Assembly: GCF_963678635.1 (NCBI RefSeq)
Contig: NW_026970820.1
Coordinates: forward strand, 246,001 to 310,000
Length of the DNA stretch: 64,000 nt
Origin: Symsagittifera roscoffensis
Lineage: Eukaryota; Xenacoelomorpha; Acoela; Convolutidae
Direction: 5' to 3'
The notes below the pieces were generated by a model. That model saw only the letters and a list, made by a program, of their open reading frames with translations, did not search any database and had not been told where the DNA came from. This document shows, one piece after another, positions 48,064-60,924 of the stretch. Numbering within the stretch: the first letter of the stretch is position 1; every line of letters starts with the position of its first letter. Made by a program: the position numbers and the translations under genes.

Positions 48064-50282
48064 CACAATCAGGTACTAGTGTTTTATTTTTTTTTTCGTA
48101 TTTTGTCGAACCAAAAGAGAGTCTCGTCAAGCATCGACATCATGTGGTCAAGCAAATACGTGGACTTCTACGCATTCCCTTTAGCAATGCGCCCTTTGGG
48201 CGCAAATGCCAATGCTCAATTAATTTTGCCAGGTGAAAAAATGAATTAATTAAAAAAATTCGGATATATTTTACTTTAAACTACCACCAAACAACGCAAA
48301 ACTTTCAAAGTGTAAGACAATCAAAATTATGCCATTACCGGACATGCAGTGAGACTGGTTTTGGCAAAAGTAAAATAGAATATGTAGAAAAAAGAAAGTA
48401 AAGAATTGTTCAAAAAAAGAACGCAACATCTGATATTTATTTGATATCCGCTAATGACAAAATTATGATTAGGCTGATTTCAGATTAAAGCGTACAATTT
48501 AAGGTTACGGTTGCTCCCTCTAACGGTCCCAGAGGGACCAAGTGAGCATCCTACCTCGATCCAGGACAACGGATAGTTGTTTTTAATTTTTCATGAAATT
48601 TATTTTTCTTTAATGCTTGTTTTTGATTTTCTCATGAGAAGCTGTATGATTTAAAAAAAATTGATTTCATTAAGCAATGGTTCTAAGAACAACTGACGTT
48701 AGGGGCTTACAAATACGGTTGGTGAAAACTGGTAAGGGATAATGTTGAGAAAAATTGTAAGCTTTCAAGAAGTTTAAAAAAAAACAGTTTTTTTTCTTCT
48801 TTTTTTGTTAAATCAGGAGAAATCAATCAAATTTTTTAAATTTTACCTTAAAATAACTATTATTTTTAAGTAATGAAGATTCCTGTTCTAGCCTTTTATA
48901 ACACGTTGGCAGAAAAAACATCAAAATGTTTGAAAATGTTTTAAAAAAGAGAAAAAATTAAAAATTATGTTTTTTTTGTAAAATCAAAAACTTGTAATTT
49001 TCAAAATTGAAAAAAGTGAAAACTAATTGCATATTACGATTCAGCGTACCCAATTTACTGGGTCTAGCATTTTAAATTACCAAAAAACGTTGAAAATTGT
49101 AGATTTTATGAAGTTTTCATTTTGGCTATTTTTCCTTGTCGCCTCCACTTAAGGCACCTTTGAGCCAAGTTGAGAAAGTGGAAACTAAACAAGCTATACA
49201 GAAAAACTGAATGAGCCATTTTCAGCGTGATAACACGCCTGGAAGAAGAAAAAAACTCCAGAAAAGAAAGAAAATTTTGAAGTTTAACCTTTTTTCTTCT
49301 TCAAATGGCGATACTTAGAATAATTTTTCAGCTGAAAAGTTCAAAAAAAATCATAAAATTCAATTTTTGAAAAAATTTTAAAAAAATCTCATCATTCTGT
49401 TTAGTGGAGTCTTCGAGGTTTTGGGAGACCTTATCTAGCGGCTAACAACAAGTGCATCACTAATTTTAAAACTTTGAGAAAATTCAAAAAAACATGTTTT
49501 TTCGATTTTTTTGACAGAATTCCGGAAGCAATATCTTGGCTAAAAACGAAAATGAGGGCCTAAAAATAGTACAAACAGTACTCCCACATAAAGTACATTA
49601 GGTTAGAAACAAAAAATTGACTCTGACTAAAAAATCGTTTTTTAACTTTATTTCTGAACAAAAAATTGTAAAAAAATTAAAAATTTAAAAATTTTTTGAA
49701 AAAAATGATTGTTTTGAAAAAGTGCCAATTTTTAGCTTAAACTTTTTTTTTTAGCTAAGAAAACCAGAGCAATGCCCTTTAACCTCAAATAATTTAATTA
49801 AGCAAATTATATTCAAGTTTTTTCGTTAAAGGCTTTTATTTTGAAAAAGTATTCAAAAATGGGTAAAAAAAAGTCAAAAAAATCAATTTTCTCAGATTCA
49901 AAAACCTCCACCACCATGATGATTAGTTCGCTAGATAGGACTGTTGAGATCAGTTTAGACTTACTTTCATAAAAATATCAAAATTTTTACTTATTTTTGA
50001 GAATTAAGCAAAATAAAAACTTTTCCCAAATTGGGCAAAAAGCCCAAATTAGCCCAAACACCTGTTAAAAATTGTTGGGTCAAAAAATCACAAAAGGAAA
50101 CCCCTATTCATTTGACATTTTAGGGCCGCATGCAAAAAATTAGACCATTCTAACCTGACAATTTCGAGAATCGACTTTTTTGCAAAATTTCTCTATAGTC
50201 CATTTGAGGGATATTACTTGTACCGGTGGGGGCCCCTACCCCACCTCAAAAAATTTTGTAATGCTGGAACGCGGCCACCTAG
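48064..50282 (+). repeat. Module 27, family A, complete (2219 bp); twin of module 3
   Basis: Head hairpin 48189-48203, second hairpin core 48525-48539, terminal hairpin 50225-50245. It appears identical to 2181-4399, 45.9 kb to the left. On the left the shared sequence shrinks to CCACCTAG (a G tail there, a B tail here). On the right it stops directly after CTAG. Confidence 0.9.
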
Positions 50283-51912
50283 TTGTCACTGTGGCCCCGC
50301 TATATCAGTGACTTTCGAAGGAGTAGGTTCCGCGGGGGGCGGAGCAGGGGAACGCTAAACGCACTCGCAAAAGGAGCACCCTTCGGGTGCTCTTTTTTGC
50401 TCGAAAGATTTCTGAAACGGTATCTGATGAACTTTGTAAGGTGTCACAAAAGCAACAACACAAAACATTCTGTATGTGATTAGAAAAGATCAAAAAAGAT
50501 TTCTCATACTTTCAATGACTGAATCTACACCTGATCAGTCTCTAGAGAACTCCAAACCAAAGTAACTTATGTTTTTCATTGATTCATGAAGAGGACCGTT
50601 CCAACGAAAACAAGTTTTCGGAAACAGTCCTCATATTTTTTTTCGAGCCCATTGTCAAGTACGTGGACTTTCAATTGTGACTAATAGCTGAATTGGACTT
50701 GGAATTTGTCCCAAAAAGGTTAAGTTTGTCTCAAATTGATTAGAAGCAAAAGAAAAAAAAAACATTTTTTTTATTTGGAAAAAAAAGTTGAGACAGAAAC
50801 GTGAAAAAACCCATTTTTCAAAAGTCATTAAAAGTAGCTCCAATTGGCTTAAATCACTAGACTACAATATATGAACCTGTTCAGAATGGTTTTCAAGACC
50901 AAAGCCGTAAAATTTCCATATTTAGAGAAAAGGCAAAAAAAACAACTTTTTGGTTAACTCAAAAAGGTAGATAAATCGGGTAAAGTCGTCTTCAAACCTA
51001 TAGGATTGAGCAGTGATCTAAATAGGGTGTATATGTAGTGTCCTTGCTAGGTCGCATGCAAAAAACTAGAACAGTTTTGTTGGCCACTTCCGAAATAAAG
51101 ACTTTTTTTTTCAAAATTTGGCCATTTTTTTTTGTAGTAAAATAGTAGTAAAATAGCCGAGAAAAAAAATTGTAAAAACCATAATTTTTATTCAATTTTG
51201 ACGTTTAAATACTCTATATCTACTAAAATGTCTATGGCAAGCTCAAATAAGCCATCAAAATTCATTTTTTCTCACTTTTTAAAATTTTTGTTTTTTTGAT
51301 ATACAATGTTGAGTCAGAAACGTAAAAAATCAATTTTTTTCAAAAAGTCAAAATAAAGTGTTCCAATCAATTTGTTTCACTAAAACACACTTTATGAACC
51401 TGTTCAGAATGTGTTTTTGGGTTAGAACCGAAATTTCACCCATTTTGAGAAAAGTGGAAAAAACACCTTTTTAGTTAGAAAAAAACCATCATTTTTGTTG
51501 CAGTTTTTGAAAAAACTCAAATTTTTGAGAAGAAAATTTTTTCTCAAACTTTTATAATTGGGCTCCCCAAACAGTCTACTTTCATCCATTTTTTGTCAAT
51601 ATACCCCATTTTTTGAACCAAAACAGAGTTAATAGGTGATTTTTATCAAAAAACGTGTTTTTTACCATTTTTGCCCCCCATTTCCCTCTATAAGTCAACA
51701 CATAACAAAATTTTGGCAAAACGGGGCAAAAGTGTATCCTTAGAATTTCAATACGGGGCTGCATGCAAAAAATTAGGGAATTCTGACCTCCAGTTTTCGA
51801 GAACACGACTTATTCTGCATGAAAAGGGTAAAAGGTAATTGTTCCTTCGAACCGACGGGGCCCCTTCCCCTGTCTCTGCTGAACGCCATAGCCGGACGCG
51901 GCGGCCACCTAG
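50283..51912 (+). repeat. Module 28, family B, complete (1630 bp)
   Basis: Head hairpin 50367-50400, second palindrome 50593-50630, terminal hairpin 51854-51874. It belongs to the B subgroup with GTACGTGGACTTTCAATTG after the palindrome (with modules 20, 30 and 31). The right neighbour is the diverged module 29. Confidence 0.88.
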
Positions 51913-53551
51913 ATAGGTCAGTGACCTGCGGTGCATGGGTGTTATGGGCTTGATTCGTCAGCATTGGCCTGGGGGCCATTAGCTTCAAGACATGTGGCAC
52001 TCGCAGAAAAAGAGCACCCGAAGGGTGCTCTTTTTCTGCTCGAATGTCTTGTGAAACGGTATCTGATGAACTTTGTAGGGTGTCACAAAATCAACATGAC
52101 AAAACGTTCTGTATCTGATCAGTAATGGTCAAAAAAGATTTATGGCACTTTCAATGACTGAAGCTACACCTGATCAGTCTCTAGAGAACTCTAAAACAAA
52201 GTAACTTACATTTTTCAGTGACTCATGAAGAGGACTGTTTCAACGAAAACAAGTTTTCGGAAACAGTCCTAATATTTTTCTTGGAGCTTATTTTCAAGTA
52301 CGTGGGCTTTCAATTGTGACTAATAGCTGAATTAGACTTGGAATTTGTCCCAAAAAGGTTAAGTTTGTCTCAAATTGATTAGAAGCAAAAGAAAAAAAAA
52401 ACATTTTTTTTTATTTGGAAAAAAAAGTTGAGTCAGAAACGTGAAAAACCCCTTTTTGTCAAAAAGTCATCAAAAGTAGATCCATTTGGGTTAAATTACT
52501 AGGCTACAAAATTTGAACCTGTTCAGAATGGTTTTCATGACCAAAGCCGTAAAATTTCCATATTTAGAGAAAAGGCAAAAAAACACCTTTTTGGTTAACT
52601 GAAAAAGTTAGATAAATCGGTTAAAGTCGTCTTCAAACCTATAGGACCGAAAACTGATCTAATTGAAGTATATATGTAGTGTCCCTTGTAAGGTCACATG
52701 CAAAAAATTGAAACACTTGTGGTGGCCACTTCAGAAAACAAGACTTTTTTTTCGGAATTTGGCCATTTTTATTTGTAGTAAAGTAGTAGTAAGTTACCAG
52801 AGAAAAAAAGTTGTAAAAACCAAAATTTTTATCCAATTTTGACAATTAAATACTCTATACCTACTAAAATGACTATGGCAAGCTCAAATATGCCATCAAA
52901 ACTCATTTTTTCTCATTTTTTAAAATTTTTGTTTTTTTGATCTAAAATGTTGAGTCAGAAACGTGAAAAATCAGTTTTTTTCAAAAAGTCAAAAAAAGTT
53001 GTGCCAATCAAATTGTTTCAATAAAGCACACTTTATGAACCTGTTCAGAATGGTTTTCATGTTTAAAGCCAAACTTTTACCTAGTTTGAGAAAAGTGGAA
53101 AAAACACTTTTTTAGTAACAAAAAAACCATCAATTTTGTTGCAGTTTTTGAAAAAACTCGAATTTTTGAGAAAAAACAATATTCCCAAACCTACACAATT
53201 GGGCTCACAAAACAGTCTTCTTCCCTCCATTTTTCATCAAAGTACCCCAATTTGTTAACCAAAATAGAGTTACTGAGCCATTTTTACCAAAAAACGTGGT
53301 TTTTCCCTGTTTTTCCCCATTTTTCCCACTATAAGTCAACGCATAACAAAATTTTGGGAAAACGGAGCAAAAGTGTATCCTTAGAATTGCATTTTAGGCC
53401 CGCATGCCAATTTTTATCGAATTCTATCCCGACAATTTTGAGATCAGCACTTTTTCCGAGCAAATAGTCATACCGTTATAATTCTTTGGCCGTTCGGGGC
53501 CCCTACCCCAAACTCACTAAACAAAGACGCCGAAGGCGGACGGCCACCTAG
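51913..53551 (+). repeat. Module 29, diverged B, complete (1639 bp)
   Basis: The head (ATAGGTCAGTGACC and the next 80 bp) is unlike any other module, but it holds the longest perfect hairpin seen, at 52003-52039 (17 bp, loop GAA). The second palindrome at 52232-52269 has the perfect G-family arms (GGACTGTTTC). The body is a diverged B. The tail from about 53290 differs from other B modules and ends with a hairpin at 53492-53513 (GTTCGGGG with CCCCAAAC, one mismatch). Confidence 0.87.
52003..52039 (+). other. Perfect 17-bp head hairpin in module 29
   Basis: GCAGAAAAAGAGCACCC pairs perfectly with the following 3' arm around GAA. The other B, Bp and G heads hold shorter or interrupted versions with loops TTC, TCC or TGC. 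Outside the hairpin this head is unrelated to the others, so the hairpin itself has been retained. Confidence 0.88.
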
Positions 53552-55180
53552 AGCTTTTTGTGGCCCCGCTATGTAAGTGACTTTTGAAGAGCAGGTTCCG
53601 CGGGGGGCGGAGCAGGGGAACGCTAAACGCACTCGCAAAAGGAGCACCCTTCGGGTGCTCATTTTTGCTCGAAAATTTTCTGAAACGGTATCTGATGAAC
53701 TTTGTAAGGTGTCACAAAAGCAACAACACAAAACATTCTGTATGTGATTAGAAAAGATCAAAAAAGATTTCTCATACTTTCAATGACTGAATCTACACCT
53801 GATCAGTCTCTAGAGAACTCTAAGCCAAAGTAACTTATGTTTTTCAGTGATTCATGAAGAGGACCGTTCCAACGAAAACAAGTTTTCGGAAACAGTCCTC
53901 ATATTTTTTTTCGAGCCCATTGTCAAGTACGTGGACTTTTAATTGTGACTAATAGCTGAATTGGACTTGGAATTTGTCCCAAAGAGGTTAAGTTTGTCTC
54001 AAATTGATTAGAAGCAAAAGAAAAAAAAAAACATTTTTTTTTATTTGGAAAAAAAAGTTGAGTCAGAAACGTGAAAAAACCCTTTTTTCAAAAGTCATAA
54101 AAAGTAGCTCCAATTGGTTTTAATCACTAGGCTACAATATATGAACCTGTTCAGAATGGTTTTCATGACCAAAGCCGTAAAATTTCCATATTTAGAGAAA
54201 AGGCAAAAAAAAAACTTTTTGGTTAACTCAAAAAGGTAGATAAATCGATTAAAGTCGTCTTCAAACCTATAGGATCGAGAAGTGATCTAAATAGGGTATA
54301 TATGTAGTGTCCTTGTTAGGTGACAAGCAAAAAACTGAAACAGTTTTATTGGCCACTTCCGAAATAAAGACTTTTTTTTCGAAATTTGGCCATTTTTGTT
54401 TGTAGTAAAATAGTAGTAAAATAGCCGAGAAAAAAAATTGTAAAAACCATAATTTTTATCCAATTTTGACGTTTAAATACTCTATACCTACTAACTTGTC
54501 TATGGCAAGCTCAAATAAGCCATAAAAATTCATTTTTTCTCACTTTTTTAAATTTTTGTTTTTTTGATATACAATGTTGAGTCAGAAACGTGAAAAATCA
54601 ATTTTTTTCAAAAAGTCAAAATAAAGTGTTCCAATCAATTTGTTTCACTAAAACATACTTTATGAACCTGTTCAGAATGGGTTTTTGGGTTAAAGCCCAA
54701 AATTCACCCATTTTGAGAAAAGTGGAAAAAACACCTTTTTAGTTACAAAAAAACCATCATTTTTGTTGCAGTTTTTGAAAAAACTCAAATTTTTGAGAAA
54801 AACTTTTTTTCTCAAACCTTTATATTTAGGCTCCCCAAATAGTCTACTTTCATCCATTCCTTATCAATATACCCCATTTTTTGAACCAGAACAGAGTTAA
54901 TAGGTGATTTTTATCAAAAATCGTGTTTTTTACCATTTTTGCCCCCCATTTCCCTCTATAAGTCAACACATAACAAAATTTTGGCAAAACGGGGCAAAAG
55001 TGTATCCTTAGAATTTCAATACGGGGCTGCATGCAAAAAATTAGGGAATTCTGACCTCCAGTTTTCGAGAACACGACTTATTCTGCATGAAAAGGGTAAA
55101 AGGTAAATGTTCCTTCGAACCGACGGGGCCCCTTCCCCTGTCTCTGCTGAACGCCATAGCCGGACGCGGCGGCCACCTAG
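53552..55180 (+). repeat. Module 30, family B, complete (1629 bp)
   Basis: It begins AGCTTTTTGTGGCCCC. Head hairpin 53635-53668, with an A in the T-run after the stem. Second palindrome 53861-53898, terminal hairpin 55122-55142. The body matches the subgroup of modules 28 and 31. Confidence 0.88.
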
Positions 55181-56811
55181 TTGTCACTGTGGCCCCGCTA
55201 TATCAGTGACTTTCGAAGGAGTAGGTTCCGCGGGGGGCGGAGCAGGAGAACGCTAAACGCACTCGCAAAAGGAGCACCCTTCGGGTGCTCTTTTTTGCTC
55301 GAAAGTTTTCTGAAACGGTATCTGATGAACTTTGTAAGGTGTCACAAAAGCAACAACACAAAACATTCTGTATGTGATTAGAAAAGGTCAAAAAAGATTT
55401 CTCATACTTTCAATGACTGAATCTACACCTGATCAGTCTCTAGAGAACTCTAAACCAAAGTAACTTATGTTTTTCAGTGATTCATGAAGAGGACCGTTCC
55501 AACGAAAACAAGTTTTCGGAAACAGTCCTCATATTTTTTTTCGAGCCCATTGTCAAGTACGTGGACTTTCAATTGTGACTAATAGCTGAATTGGACTTGG
55601 AATTTGTCCCAAAAAGGTTAAGTTTGTCTCAAATTGATTAGAAGCAAAAGAAAAAAAAACATTTTTTTAATTGGAAAAAAAAGTTGAGTCAGAAACGTGA
55701 AAAAACCCTTTTTTCAAAAGTCATAAAAAGTAGCTCCAATTGGCTTAAATCACTAGGCTACAATATATGAACCTGTTCAGAATGGTTTTTATGACCAAAG
55801 CCATACAACTTCCATATTTAGAGAAAAAGCAAAAAAAAAAACAACTTTTTGGTTAACTCAAAAAGGTAGATAAATCGGGTAAAGTCGTCTTCAAACCTAT
55901 AGGATCGAAAAGTGATCTAAATAGGGTATATATGTAGTGTCCTTGTTAGGTCGCATGCAAAAAAAATAGAACAGTTTTGTTGGCCACTTCCGAAATTAAG
56001 ACTTTTTTTTCGAAATTTGGCCATTTTTATTTGTAGTAAAATAGTAGTAAAATAGCCGAGAAAAAAAATTGTAAAAACCAAAATTTTTATCCAATTTCGA
56101 CGTTTAAATACTCTATACCTACTAAAATGTCCATGGCAAGCTCAAATAAGCCATCAAAATTCATTTTTTCTCACTTTTTAAAATTTTTGTTTTTTTGATA
56201 TACAATGTTGAGTCAGAAACGTGAAAAATCAATTTTTTTCAAAAAGTCAAAATAAAGTGTTTCAATCAATTTGTTTCACTAAAACACACTTTATAAACCT
56301 GTTCAGATTGGCTTTTTGGGTTAAAGCCGAAAATTCACCCATTTTGAGAAAAGTGGAAAAAACACCTTTTTAGTTACAAAAAAACCATCATTTTTGTTGC
56401 AGTTTTTGAAAAAACTCAAATTTTTGAGAGTAAAATTTTTTCTCAAACATTTATATTTAGGCTCCCCAAACAGTCTACTTTCATCCATTCCTTGTCAATA
56501 TACCCCATTTTTTGAACCAAAACAGAGTTAATAGGTAATTTTTATCAAAAAACGTGTTTTTTACCATTTTTGCCCCCCATTTCCCTCTATAAGTCAACAC
56601 ATAACAAAATTTTGGCAAAACGGGGCAAAAGTGTATCCTTGGAATTTCAATACGGGGCTGCATGCAAAAAATTAGGGAATTCTGACCTCCAGTTTTCGAG
56701 AACACGACTTATTCTGCACGAAAGGTAATATAGGTAAATGTTCTTTCGAACCGACGGGGCCCCTTCCCCTGTCTCTACTGAACGCCAAAGCCGGACGCGG
56801 CGGCCACCTAG
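55181..56811 (+). repeat. Module 31, family B, complete (1631 bp)
   Basis: Head hairpin 55265-55298, second palindrome 55491-55528, terminal hairpin 56753-56773. Its last 100 bp carry GCACGAAAGGTAATATAGG, as in modules 14, 16 and 18. The next module is the near-twin of module 15, so the 14/15 and 31/32 junction regions are alike on both sides. Confidence 0.88.
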
Positions 56812-58408
56812 AGGTTTTTGTGGCCCCGCTATATCATTCATTTTTGACAAGTAGGTTCCGCGGGGGGCGGAGCAGGGGAACGCTAAACGCACTTGCAAAA
56901 AAGAGCACCCTCCGGGTGCTCTTTTTTTTGCTCGAAAGTCTTGTAAAACGGTTTGGAACTGTAAATATTGGAAGCAGTTACAGATAAAACTTTTTGCATC
57001 TTTGTGCTCATAGTCACAAGGGGTTATCGAGAGCTTCAAAAACTCAATCTTGACATGATCTATCTCTAAAATAGACTAAATTAAGTGATTTTACGTTTTT
57101 CAATGATTCTTGAAGAGGACTGTCTCAACGAAAACAAGTTTTCGGAAACAGTCCTGGTAACTTAGTTTTGATCTCATTTTTGAGTCTATTGCCTTCAAAT
57201 TGTGATTAGTAGGCTGACGGAACCTATATTATGTCCTAAAAAGATTGAGTTTGTGTCAAAAAGATGAAAGGCAAGAGAAAAAAAAACATTAAAAAAAGTA
57301 TTAAAATTTTCAAAAAATTAAAAAAATTGAAACTTTTTTTCCAAAACACTCGGTTTTTTGTTTTGTCATAAAATAACAACAAATTGAGGTATAATGGACT
57401 TTAAATAGTCCATTTCGACTAGTTTTTACGATTCAAGCACATTTTAACTTAATAATAACATTCAAAAAACCACTGGAAATGGTGTTTTTCAGCAAACGCC
57501 CTTTTTGACCACACCTACAAAATTCATAACTTTTTATCTAACAAATATAGAGACCTCGGGTTTTTTGCATTGTAAAAAACATCCTACGGCTCACCTGTCG
57601 CACGCAAAAACCAACAAATTTTCTTTTTAATTTTTCCCGCAATTTTGAATTAGGGCGTTTTTTGGCTATTTTTGGTCCTTTTGGGCAATAAAAAGTCAAA
57701 TTTAGAGACATCTGTCAAAAAAACTGTTATCACATGATAGAGTCAGCTTGCCATGGCTTACCAAATAGTGTCCTGAGTGAGACCAAAATTGCCCTCTAAT
57801 TGTCCGTGGGGGGAGGAAATTGAAAATTTTCATTTTTGGCGGGAAAATTTGAAATTTTTCAAAAAAACATTTACTCTGCAGACAACGGCTTTAAACTAAT
57901 GTTGGCATGGCACGCATTTTTTGCCTTCATAACTAGGGTCGATTTCTGCCGGGAACCTTGATTTTTCAAAAAAATGACCAAAATTTTTGTTGCATTTTTT
58001 CAAAAAAATCAAATTTTTGACAAAAATAAAAATTCCAAATACTACATTATTAGACTCCTCAAACTGTCTACTTTCATCCATTCCCTATCAATATACCCCA
58101 TTTTCTTAACCAAAACCGAGTTATGGGGCCAAAAAGTCAAAAAACGTGAAAAAACGACATTTCACACCCATTTTCGCCCCAAAAGTACCACACATAATAT
58201 TTTTTCGGAAAAACGTCACAAGAGTTTTCGCCTTATCTCAAAAAGTTTCAGGGAAGTTGGCAAAATTTCAGAGAGATCTGACCTACAGTTTTCGAGAACT
58301 TGACTTTTTCTGCAAGAAAAGAATAAAAGGTAAATGTTCCTTCGAACCGACGGGGCCCCCTTCCCCTGTCTCTACTGAACGCCGAAGCCGGACGCGGCGG
58401 CCACCTAG
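56812..58408 (+). repeat. Module 32, family Bp, complete (1597 bp); near-twin of module 15
   Basis: Head hairpin 56895-56931, second palindrome 57117-57154, E2F-like site 57835-57846, terminal hairpin 58349-58370. It differs from module 15 at a handful of positions, for example GGGAAGTTGG for GGGGGGTTGG near 58250. It is the last module before the array changes to family D. Confidence 0.9.
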
Positions 58409-58422
58409 AGGAAATTGTTTCG

Positions 58423-58455
58423 CCCCACCCACCCGACCTAAGCCTTTACCCACCC
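58423..58455 (-). other. Possible G-quadruplex (minus) or i-motif (plus) in D head, copy 1
   Basis: Five tracts of three or more C on the plus strand, in two clusters about 14 nt apart with single-base spacers. On the minus strand this is a plausible quadruplex with one long loop. Only the sequence pattern supports this. Confidence 0.6.
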
Positions 58456-59970
58456 ACCTGATCAGTCAGGCCGCTTCCACGTCGTCTTTTTAAATTTGAT
58501 TAATTCCGTAGCTGGAATCGATTAATGGTATTGCCTAAGAAATAAAAGATTGACAGACACGACTGTTTGATAGAGACTTTTTCGGATCTTTTTTTCTAAT
58601 ACATTTTCAAAATTATATCCTGAAAATAATCATGCGCCTTCATCACATATGTCATCGAAGCAAATAGAGTATCGTGTTGGTTCCATAAATGTATCCCAGT
58701 ATCCACAATGCTAAGAAGCAGGAAAACTAAAATACCTTTCTATTAAATTTGAGATTCAATGTCTCCTGAAGGAAAAGAAAACGCTCTCCTAGGGTGCAAG
58801 TTTTCCGCAAAAACTGTATAAGCTGAAACATAACAGCACAACATATCGGCTGCTCTCTATTTCTCTGCTCTTTATTCGAGGTCCCGGATGCCCCTACCTG
58901 GGACCACAAGGGTCCCAGGGCGCATCCTATAGGGATTGAAGCATCAAACGTACAATCATGAAATGAGAAATTCTAATCACTTATTACAATTTTCCATATT
59001 TCATTTTGCTCAGCAATCAATAAACTGTTGTATTTTTAACTTGAAGAGCCTGTTATATTATCAAACAAAATTTTTCGATAAAAATTACATTTTTTTTAGT
59101 TTTTCAAACAAAATTTTCAAATTTGAAACAAAAGAAAACCCAGCATTTCTTTGCAGTAACTAAGTCAATGCACTGTAGCTACACTAGTCAATGTAAAACA
59201 TAGTTAAAAAAACGGACAACTGAATCTGGTTTTTTAAATTTAATGTTTTTTTGTTTGGCTTTTAAATAGGATCACGTCAATTAATAATTGAAATTGAGCA
59301 AACAAGAATAAAACACTCGCAATTTTTGTTCAAAATTGACTAGAAAAATGATCAAACCACTCTATAGTGCCTATGGCAAGCTCAAAACATCCATCAAAAA
59401 CCACTTTTGTTCACTTTTAAAATTGAATTTTTTTTCGACCAAAAAAAGTTAGAGATGAAATTGAAAAAAAACGAAAATTTACCTAATTTGAAAAAATTGG
59501 TGTCAAATTGCCTTATCCATAGAAACACTTTCTATAAACCTATTCAGAAAGGTTTTGTTGAGCAATGCCGAAAAAATTACCCCTTTTGAGAAAAATTCAA
59601 AAAACACATTTTTGGTTAACTCAAAAAAGTAGAAAAAGTGGGAAAAGGGGTCTTCAAAATGAAACCATCCAAAAGTGGCATTAACTAACTGCCATTTTTT
59701 TGTGAATTCAGACCCGCATACAAAAAATTACGAAGATCCTACGTGAAGTTTTTGAGAACAGATTAGTTTCTCCGGAATTTTGGTAGTACTAATTTCATTA
59801 CTGTACTTATAATTAAAGTCAAATCAAAAAGTCGTAAAAACTTCAATTTTTAATCAATTTTGACAAATAAATGATTAAAACACACTAAATTGGCTATAGC
59901 AAGTTCGATTCTACCATCAGAAACCATTTTTTCCCATTTCTGAAAATTTTCATTTTTAAAAAAATAAATG

Positions 59971-60491
59971 TTGAGTCACAAACGGGAAAAATTATACTTT
60001 TTCAAAAATTCAAAAAAAATTGATCCATTTAAACTAATTCATCAGGCAACACGTTAGGAACCTGTTCAGAATGGTTTCCATGATCAAAGCAGCAAATGTC
60101 ACCCATTTTGAGAAAAGTCGAAAAAACACCTTTTTAGTTAACTCAAAAAAGTGGAAAAAGTGGAGAAAGGGGTCTTCAAAACGAAACCATCCAAAAGTGG
60201 CATTAACTAACTGCCATTTTTTGTGAATTCAGACCCGCATGCAAAAATTTACGAAAATCCTACGTGAAGTTTTTGAGAACAGATTAGTTTCTCGGGAATT
60301 TTGGTAGTACTATTTTTATTACTATAATTATAAATAAAGTCAAAACTAAAAGTCGTAAAAACTACAATTTTTAATCAATTTTGACAAATTAATGATCAAA
60401 ACGCACTAAATTGGCTATGGCAAGTTCGAATGTACCATCAGAAACCATTTTTTCCCATTTTTGAAAATTTTCATTTTTTTGAAATTAAATG
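59971..60491 (+). repeat. Body subunit of family D, about 520 bp (module 33)
   Basis: It begins TTGAGTCACAAACGGGAAAA; the next copy starts at 60492. It holds GAACCTGTTCAGAATGG, AAGTGGCATTAACTAACTGCC and GCATGC in the same order as the B subunit holds its counterparts. A less regular copy lies to the left (about 59450-59970). Confidence 0.78.
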
Positions 60492-60855
60492 TTGAGTCAC
60501 AAACGGGAAAAAACAAATTTTTTCAAAAAGTCAAAAAAAATTGTTCCATTTAAACTTATCCATTAGGTCACACGTTGGGAACCTGTTCAGAATGGTTTTC
60601 ATAATCATAGCAGCAAAATTTACCCATTTTGAGAAAAGTCAAAAAAACACCTTTTTAGTTAACTCAAAAAAGTGGAAAAAGTGGGAAAAAGGGTCTTCAA
60701 AATGAAACCATCCAAAAGTGGCATTAACAAACTGCCATTATTTTCTACATTTAGACCCGCATGCAAAAAATTAGGAAATTCTGACGTGCGGTTTTGCAGA
60801 AGTCGATAGTTTCTGGGCATTAGTAACAACGTAAAAAATTTTTTGCTTTTTGACC

Positions 60856-60877
60856 GGAAGGGGCCCCTACCCCTTCC
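60856..60877 (+). other. Terminal hairpin, D type
   Basis: GGAAGGGG pairs with CCCCTTCC around CCCCTA, 33 nt before the module end. In the next module (63367-63388) the arms are GGGAGGGG and CCCCTCCC: one A-T pair has become a G-C pair on both sides. Confidence 0.85.
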
Positions 60878-60924
60878 TAATTTCTTTTTGTGCTACACGC
60901 GACCATCTAGAGGCAGAGCAGGCG

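Larger units (their letters stand above)
58409..60910 (+). repeat. Module 33, family D, complete (2502 bp)
   Basis: The head is C-rich, with five tracts of three or more C at 58423-58455, then CCTGATCAGTCAGG at 58457-58470. The second palindrome at 58886-58927 has outer arms GGATGC and GCATCC and inner arms CTGGGACC and GGTCCCAG. The body has three subunits of about 520 bp; GCATGC or its variant occurs near 59716, 60237 and 60759. Terminal hairpin 60856-60877, GGAAGGGG with CCCCTTCC. The end reads CCATCTAG. Confidence 0.88.
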
